20,531 nt of DNA, taken from Tritrichomonas foetus (Eukaryota > Parabasalia > Tritrichomonadida > Tritrichomonadidae). The stretch is from the NCBI GenBank assembly GCA_001839685.1, contig MLAK01001329.1, positions 1 to 20,531 on the forward strand, written 5' to 3'. Position numbers and translations under genes: made by a program. This document shows, piece after piece, positions 15,736-20,531 of this stretch (the first letter of the stretch is position 1; each line of letters opens with the position of its first letter). Under the pieces are notes generated by a model. The model was not told the DNA's origin, ran no database searches, and worked only from the letters and a program-made list of their open reading frames with translations.

Positions 15736-16062
15736 GTTATTCATTCCATTTACCATAATATTCTTATATTTTATTTCAAATTATTTTATTTGCTATTCTT
15801 TATTTAACGTTATTCACAAATTGTGAAAAGACCAAACTATTCATTTATATTCCTCATTAATGAGGAATTCGCATTATAATATTGAACCAGTACATACATT
15901 TCGTTGTAAAAAGTCTGAGACAGGAATCTGTAAGATGTCCAGGTCAGAGATGTCTTGAACCCCATACATATATATAAATAGCTTTGCCTGTGTTGCCTTT
16001 ACAAAAAAACAAATGAATTAGTAATATAAATATTTATATAAAAAACAACATACAAAATAACA
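15736..16062. other. Spacer between convergent genes
   Basis: 327 bp with no reading frame of note. It holds the perfect palindrome at 15849-15868 and a less AT-biased stretch at about 15900-15965, followed by a short TATATATA run. Both neighbouring genes must end their transcripts here. Confidence 0.6.
15849..15868. repeat. Perfect 20-bp palindrome between convergent stops
   Basis: ATTCCTCATTAATGAGGAAT equals its own reverse complement. It lies about 115 nt after the small gene's stop and about 195 nt beyond the Mon2-like stop, so it would sit in or near the 3' UTR of both transcripts. It could form a tight hairpin in RNA from either strand or bind a dimeric protein. Confidence 0.65.
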
Positions 16063-19000
16063 TTATTTTTGTTCTGATATCATAATCAGAATATTTCTAA
16101 TTATCTGCCTTATTTCCGTGTTAGGATGCATTACTAAATCTGCAAGTCTTGGTAATAATACAAACAGATGATAATACATTTGATTATTTCCATAGAATTT
16201 CCCATTCGTTGATGTAGACAAAATAAATTTCAATATCTTCAGAATATCATCTTCGCTTTCTGATACAGGAAGAATGTTTCCAATTCGTTCAACAACTTCT
16301 ACAGTTAGCAACTTCGCTGTTTCTTCATGATAATCATCAGAATCAGGATCGAGGAATCTTTCCCAGAGTTCTTCAAGTGCAAGATGACAATTTTCATAAC
16401 ACTCTAAGAAATACAACTTCGTTTGATCTGAAATTCGTAGAAACATCTTTAAAACACTATGTGCTGTTTTGTCCATTAGTTCTTTATCACTTTTTCCTAG
16501 TGCCATTAAAGATCCACTCACATCTTCAACCATACTATCATTAATTGGGATATCTTTTGATACAAAGTCGAGAAGAAGACGACGAGCTTCTTTAAGCTTA
16601 AATAATGAAGCTGACATGATGAATAAAGTAGATAATATTTCATCAGGAACTCTATTTTCACAAATATCGCACATATGATCAATTGAAATTTGAACAAGTC
16701 TTTTGTTTGCATTTTCTTTTGATGCAATTTTAACAAATGACTCATATATAAGAATAGCCATATCATCAGGTAAAGGAAACAGTAACACAAATGCATCAAG
16801 ACTTTTATGTGCAGTTGGAGGAAGAAAACCATCGCAATCAAGATCGAAAATTAAATGCTCAGTTAATTTAATCCATCTTTTAAGTATTTCAATTGTCATA
16901 TTTTCTTTTTGTTCAGGGAAAGCATTTCTAAATAGACGGCCAAATGATCCATAAATTGGAGAATTTGCTGATTCATTAGTAATGAAGTAATCTGCAAGGT
17001 TATCAAGTGAATCAAAAATAAACATAATTAAATCGTTTGAAAAATTATTTGTGCACATAAATAATTCTTCATAAAATTGAAAAGCAGCAACAATTAAATC
17101 TCTTTTTTGGCATTTCATCATAAAAATTTCATGTTCTGTTATGATTCGACGCCAGAACTTATTCGGAAATACTTCAACATCTTTGAAATTATCCCATAAT
17201 GAACGACCACAATGAGCAAGTTCATGAAATGCTTGTTGTTGAGTTATTTCGCTTTCTTCACGGAATTTAAGTGAATCAATAATTGGAAAGAAGAGCTCAC
17301 CTGCTAGATATTGGAAAATTTCTGGTTCAAGAGAATTAGCATTTGATATAATCAAAGAAAAGAATGTATTTACAGCACATAAAGAAACATCATTTCTTTG
17401 ATCACCAATAAGCGGTGCAGTTTTCGTGAAAATTAATTTCCACATCTCTGTTGTTTTCGCAACAGATGCAACATTCCATAAAAGACCAAAAGCAGAAAGA
17501 GAAACATTAATATCTGTCATTTGCGAAGAATATTCAATTACCAAACTAATAATAATAGATTGAGTTTCTTCAGGAAGAGAAAACATTAAATCATTGCAAA
17601 TGATTTGTACACAACGAAAAGCAGAATTGAGAATATCAACTTCATCTTTAAAGTTAATTGGACGCAAAGCCTCAAGGATTGAAGGCCATCCACCAGAAAT
17701 TAAATCACTTTCTTGAGATAAAAGCAGGTGAATTTGTTCAAGAATTTGACTTCTTGTGTCAGCACTGAATCTTTTTCCACTAAATAACATTTTTATAGTT
17801 TCACATAAAGATTTTTCACTTTCTTTCGTAAACCCATTTTCTAAAAGTTTAAAGAATGCTTTAATTGAAGGTTGTTGTGATTCATCGTTGTCAATAAGAA
17901 GGCAAAAATAACCTTCAACTGAAGGCCAAATCTTATCAAATCGAAACATGTTTGCAATAAGGAGATCAACTAGAAACATCATTGACCAGAGTCTTGTTTT
18001 TGATTCACCATCATTTATAGAAAGTAAAGATAAAGCGATTTCTGTTAATTGTTCAACTGGTATTGTTAAAGTGAATTCAAAATTATTAGGAATCCATAAA
18101 AATTCACTTAAAGCAGTCATTATTTTAGTCCAATGCCCTTTAAAAGCAGTTGGTGCTGTTTCAATCGCAGAAATTGTTGTTTCAAAGGCAATTTTCTTCA
18201 CTTCATCAGCATCTGGACCTTTTGGTGTCACTAAAATTGTACAAAATGCAGCAATTGTAGAACCACGAGCATCATCAAGGATTAATTCATTTGTTAAAAG
18301 CACCAAAGAATGAATTCCTTGCATTAAAATATGACACGATCTTCCACTGACAATCGAAGCTGCAATTTGAATCACCAACAAAACATCTGCCCAAGTATGT
18401 GAAACAAGAATCTTTAAAGCAGCATTAGCAGCCTTATAGCATGATCGAATAAAGAATATTGTGATTTCAATTGGAGCAGAAATTAAAAATGATTTATCAT
18501 TTGGAGTCCAATCAGTATCTCGTTTTTTCATTGAAATATTAACACGAATAGTTTCAGGAAAACCCTCACAAAGTGTTCTAAGTGATGAAATCAATGTTGA
18601 AAGCAATTTGGCATTCTGGTCACATCTTAAACAGAAATTAACAACAATTGATACATTCTGCATAATGAATATTCGAAAAAAAGTTAAAGAATTTGTTAAT
18701 TTTCGCGAATTTGGTTTTAAATCAGCCAAAAATGAACTAAACATTGCAGCACACGATTCTGGCATAAGTTCCATGAATTTCTCCATTGATGTAACACAAA
18801 AAGAAAGTGGAGCCATTTGAGAATATGATGCTTTTATCGAGTCAGAAATCAGGCGAACAAAATGTTGGGAAGAAACAAGAAAATCATAATGATAATTTAT
18901 AACATTTTCAATCATTCCAAAAGCAACATTAGTATTAAAATGTCTTATTCGAAGCCATAACGAACTTTGGCCACATGACACACGAACTAAATCACGAAGA

Positions 19001-19617
19001 ACCAAATAGACAACTTTGTAAATATGATTATCAAAAGAAATTGAATTATCACATGACATTGAAAAGCAAAGATCAATGTCACGTTTATTAACAGTTGTTA
19101 AAGTGTCATTTTTATCTGTCGCAAAATCCAAAAACCCAGTAATTATTTGATCAGCTGCAGCAATTGCAGATGTTGAAATCAAATCAGTATATGAAGTACA
19201 AAATGAAAGAATTAATGATAGTATTGATTGAAAAATATGCATTTCAAGAAAATGATTACTCACGATTGATGTACAACATTGAATGACTTTCAATGCTGTT
19301 TCTGTATCAATTTCTGAAAATGTTTCCAATTTCCTTACAATTGTTGATAATGCATCACCAACAATGACTTCGGATTTCAGACAATTGCACATAGTGGCAA
19401 TTAATGGCGCGCATGTTTTATTCGTCTTTTTGTTATCCAAAATTAACGTAAATGCGAGAACGATTGGATTGCCTGAGTTATCGATGGGTAAGCAAATTGC
19501 CTCATCAGATAATATTTTGATGGCTTCGTTTGAGGGGGTTCTGACCGGCTCAGGATTCATGAAACTTGAAAACTTCTTAATTTCAAGCTTTAATTCTGAG
19601 AGGTACTGGAATTGCAT
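16063..19617 (-). CDS. MON2: Mon2-like DCB/HUS-domain Golgi-endosome trafficking protein
   Basis: A 1184-residue, almost entirely helical protein. The N-terminal 165 residues resemble the DCB domain of Mon2 and large Arf-GEFs (ETALKVIQCCTSIVS, then STSAIAAADQIITGFLDF near 148-166). Residues about 207-260 (LRDLVRV, LWLRIRHFNTNVAFGMIENVI, QHFVRLI) align with the HUS part of Mon2, where LFQDL...WL...TFGLELLESVL is found. A later segment (about 705-760) has GLLWNVASV followed by DQRNDVSLCAVNTFFSLI, like the 'LWNI' and 'RPAVRKSAGQTLF' stretch of Mon2. No Sec7 catalytic domain is present, as in Mon2. In other eukaryotes Mon2 works with Dopey and flippases at the trans-Golgi and endosomes. It is shorter than human Mon2 (about 1.7 thousand residues), mostly at the C-terminus. 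The start at 19617 is the longest; a Met at residue 20 is an alternative. The stop is TAA. Assignment is by remembered similarity, not a search. Confidence 0.75.
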   Translation of the reverse strand: MQFQYLSELKLEIKKFSSFMNPEPVRTPSNEAIKILSDEAICLPIDNSGNPIVLAFTLILDNKKTNKTCAPLIATMCNCLKSEVIVGDALSTIVRKLETFSEIDTETALKVIQCCTSIVSNHFLEMHIFQSILSLILSFCTSYTDLISTSAIAAADQIITGFLDFATDKNDTLTTVNKRDIDLCFSMSCDNSISFDNHIYKVVYLVLRDLVRVSCGQSSLWLRIRHFNTNVAFGMIENVINYHYDFLVSSQHFVRLISDSIKASYSQMAPLSFCVTSMEKFMELMPESCAAMFSSFLADLKPNSRKLTNSLTFFRIFIMQNVSIVVNFCLRCDQNAKLLSTLISSLRTLCEGFPETIRVNISMKKRDTDWTPNDKSFLISAPIEITIFFIRSCYKAANAALKILVSHTWADVLLVIQIAASIVSGRSCHILMQGIHSLVLLTNELILDDARGSTIAAFCTILVTPKGPDADEVKKIAFETTISAIETAPTAFKGHWTKIMTALSEFLWIPNNFEFTLTIPVEQLTEIALSLLSINDGESKTRLWSMMFLVDLLIANMFRFDKIWPSVEGYFCLLIDNDESQQPSIKAFFKLLENGFTKESEKSLCETIKMLFSGKRFSADTRSQILEQIHLLLSQESDLISGGWPSILEALRPINFKDEVDILNSAFRCVQIICNDLMFSLPEETQSIIISLVIEYSSQMTDINVSLSAFGLLWNVASVAKTTEMWKLIFTKTAPLIGDQRNDVSLCAVNTFFSLIISNANSLEPEIFQYLAGELFFPIIDSLKFREESEITQQQAFHELAHCGRSLWDNFKDVEVFPNKFWRRIITEHEIFMMKCQKRDLIVAAFQFYEELFMCTNNFSNDLIMFIFDSLDNLADYFITNESANSPIYGSFGRLFRNAFPEQKENMTIEILKRWIKLTEHLIFDLDCDGFLPPTAHKSLDAFVLLFPLPDDMAILIYESFVKIASKENANKRLVQISIDHMCDICENRVPDEILSTLFIMSASLFKLKEARRLLLDFVSKDIPINDSMVEDVSGSLMALGKSDKELMDKTAHSVLKMFLRISDQTKLYFLECYENCHLALEELWERFLDPDSDDYHEETAKLLTVEVVERIGNILPVSESEDDILKILKFILSTSTNGKFYGNNQMYYHLFVLLPRLADLVMHPNTEIRQIIRNILIMISEQK

Positions 19618-20236
19618 CGATTTTCGTGATTTTCGTGTTTTTTCTTCGATTTATAAACTTTTTCAAATAACATGTCATTGAATAAGAGTTTATCACCATT
19701 ATGATAATATCATAAATTAGGAATTGGAAATGAGAAATCTATAGAGATGTTATTCCTTAATTTTGTTTCAATAATGGTATAAAACTATTTGATGAAATGA
19801 TAGTTTCAAACTTTTTAAAAGTGTTATAGTTTTTCTTTTCAAAGAGAGGCTTTATGACAATGGTTTTTTAAAATAATATTTGGCCATATAATAGAAAAGT
19901 TGAATGGAAGCGACCGAGGTATCAATGAAATTTTTCTGTGAAATGAATTTTGAAAAACAAGTTTTTGGAAATCTCACAAAATTCTATAGATCTTCTAGAT
20001 GATAAGAAATACAGCGTTAAGGTTGGCAGTCATAATAAGTGAGATATACAGAGCATATATTATAAAATCATACTTTTATGATTGTAAACTGATTTATTAT
20101 TCACTCAACGATAAGTCAAATTTAATCGAGTTTAGAGTTAGAGAAGTGGACTTCTCTCCAAAAAGTGACAGCGGTTAGAAGTGCACTTCTCTTTTTTGGC
20201 ACTTTTCCAAAGAGAAGTGGTATTTTTCGTGCGAAA
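19618..20236. other. Spacer upstream of the Mon2-like gene and right-end gene
   Basis: 619 bp of AT-rich DNA upstream of both the Mon2-like gene (-) and the right-end frame (+). Nothing gene-like is seen between 19682 and 20120. The last 100 bp carry the nested inverted repeat listed separately. Confidence 0.55.
20140..20220. repeat. Nested inverted repeat of about 80 bp built on AGAAGT words
   Basis: The centre is a perfect 14-bp palindrome, AGAAGTGCACTTCT (20177-20190). Around the same axis, AAAAGTG (20161-20167) faces CACTTTT (20200-20206), and ACTTCTCT (20150-20157) faces AGAGAAGT (20211-20218). The left arm is itself palindromic, AGAGAAGTGGACTTCTCT (20140-20157). GAGAAGTGG also recurs directly at 20141 and 20212. 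This symmetry is well beyond background. It could be a MITE-like remnant, a replication- or recombination-related cruciform, or an operator array for the gene starting at 20237. Confidence 0.65.
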
Positions 20237-20531
20237 ATGTCAAATGTCCCGGTTCTTTGGCGGGCAAAAAAAAAAAAAAAAAAAAAAAAATCGAGTGTAA
20301 TAAACTTTTTCAAGTCACTACAAAAAGTTGCTGTATTTTTTATTCAAAAAACGCGGTCTTTTATATTTCGACTATCTCTTGGCTTGCTTGATGAAATAAG
20401 CGAAATCCCGATACCAAAAGGGAATGGATATACCAAATCCATGATGCCAGAGACAATCAGATTATTGCATGACACTCCCAAACATATTTGTTTTCATCAA
20501 CTATCTTCATCGATCTTCATCAATCTTCATC
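20237..20531 (+). CDS. Partial gene, N-terminal part only, runs off the window
   Basis: From ATG 20237 this frame is open for 98 codons to the window edge; the same frame is open back to a TAA at 20123-20125 with no earlier ATG. The peptide starts MSNVPVLWRA, has eight Lys from a poly-A run, and continues with a mixed, protein-like sequence (SSVINFFKSLQKVAVFF, GLLDEISEIPIPKGNGYT, MMPETIRLLHDTPKH). Codon use is ordinary for this DNA. I recognise no family. The opposite strand is also open across 20122-20313 and 20340-20485, so chance in a repeat-like region is possible. If real, its promoter overlaps the nested inverted repeat. Sequence past the window edge would decide. Confidence 0.4.
   Translation, partial: MSNVPVLWRAKKKKKKKKSSVINFFKSLQKVAVFFIQKTRSFIFRLSLGLLDEISEIPIPKGNGYTKSMMPETIRLLHDTPKHICFHQLSSSIFINLH
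20266..20290. repeat. Poly-A run, 25 nt
   Basis: A pure run of 25 A lies inside the right-end frame and would code for eight Lys. A length change not divisible by three would break that frame, so either the run is stable or the frame is not a gene. Confidence 0.9.
20503..20531. repeat. Ten-base tandem repeat at the window edge
   Basis: ATCTTCATCG, ATCTTCATCA and ATCTTCATC follow one another to the last base, and CATCAACT just before looks related. It may continue beyond the window. A 10-bp unit shifts frame each copy, which argues against a coding role unless it stops soon. Confidence 0.6.

Noticed and set aside
20255..20268. E2F-like word TTTGGCGGGCAAA
   Set aside because: It falls inside the right-end frame, departs from the consensus by a base, and runs into the poly-A tract.
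20122..20313. 63-codon minus-strand frame at the right end
   Set aside because: It reads through the poly-A run as poly-Phe and lies wholly in the inverted-repeat region. The + strand frame is longer and continues past the run, so it is preferred, though neither is certain.
1..20531. CRISPR array, bacterial operon, phage or transposase gene
   Set aside because: No regularly spaced repeats, Shine-Dalgarno-linked gene strings, integrase or transposase motifs. All recognised genes are eukaryotic.

Overview
The window reads as AT-rich, intron-poor nuclear DNA of a trichomonad (Parabasalia). Tritrichomonas foetus or a close relative is the best guess. The clues are long uninterrupted reading frames, AT-rich spacers with long poly-T/poly-A runs and microsatellites, short initiator-like elements (TCA-Py-T/A) just before some start codons, TAA as the stop of every complete gene, and a Pmp-like 'GGAI' surface protein of the kind trichomonads carry. 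Two ambiguous bases (111, 115) suggest a draft assembly. The species is inferred; no marker gene settles it.

Layout: 1-1423 is spacer. 1424-2737 (+) is a CAMK/SNF1-type Ser/Thr kinase. After a 29-nt poly-T and a dyad-rich spacer, about 3219-9866 (+) encodes a TOR-type PIKK with HEAT, FAT, FRB, kinase and FATC regions. A 0.9-kb spacer follows, then 10810-12840 (+), a type I surface protein with a right-handed beta-helix-like ectodomain. It converges on 13078-14574 (-), a TTLL4-like tubulin polyglutamylase; between them are a (CT)n(TA)n microsatellite and a 38-nt poly-T. The spacer divergent to the TTLL gene (14575-15177) holds a tRNA-like unit with a CUA (amber) anticodon and a Pol III T-run, and leads to 15178-15735 (+), a small basic protein I do not recognise. 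That gene converges, across a perfect 20-bp palindrome, on 16063-19617 (-), a Mon2-like (DCB/HUS) Golgi/endosome scaffold. The right edge has an 80-bp nested inverted repeat and an open frame that starts at 20237 and runs off the window.

There is no operon logic; each gene appears to be its own unit. Loose themes are nutrient/energy signalling (SNF1-like kinase beside TOR), cytoskeleton modification (TTLL), membrane traffic (Mon2) and the cell surface (Pmp-like). These genes are mostly conserved eukaryotic housekeeping functions. The most unusual signals are the amber-anticodon tRNA-like unit and the nested inverted repeat at the right end. I found no clear sign of a new multi-gene system.
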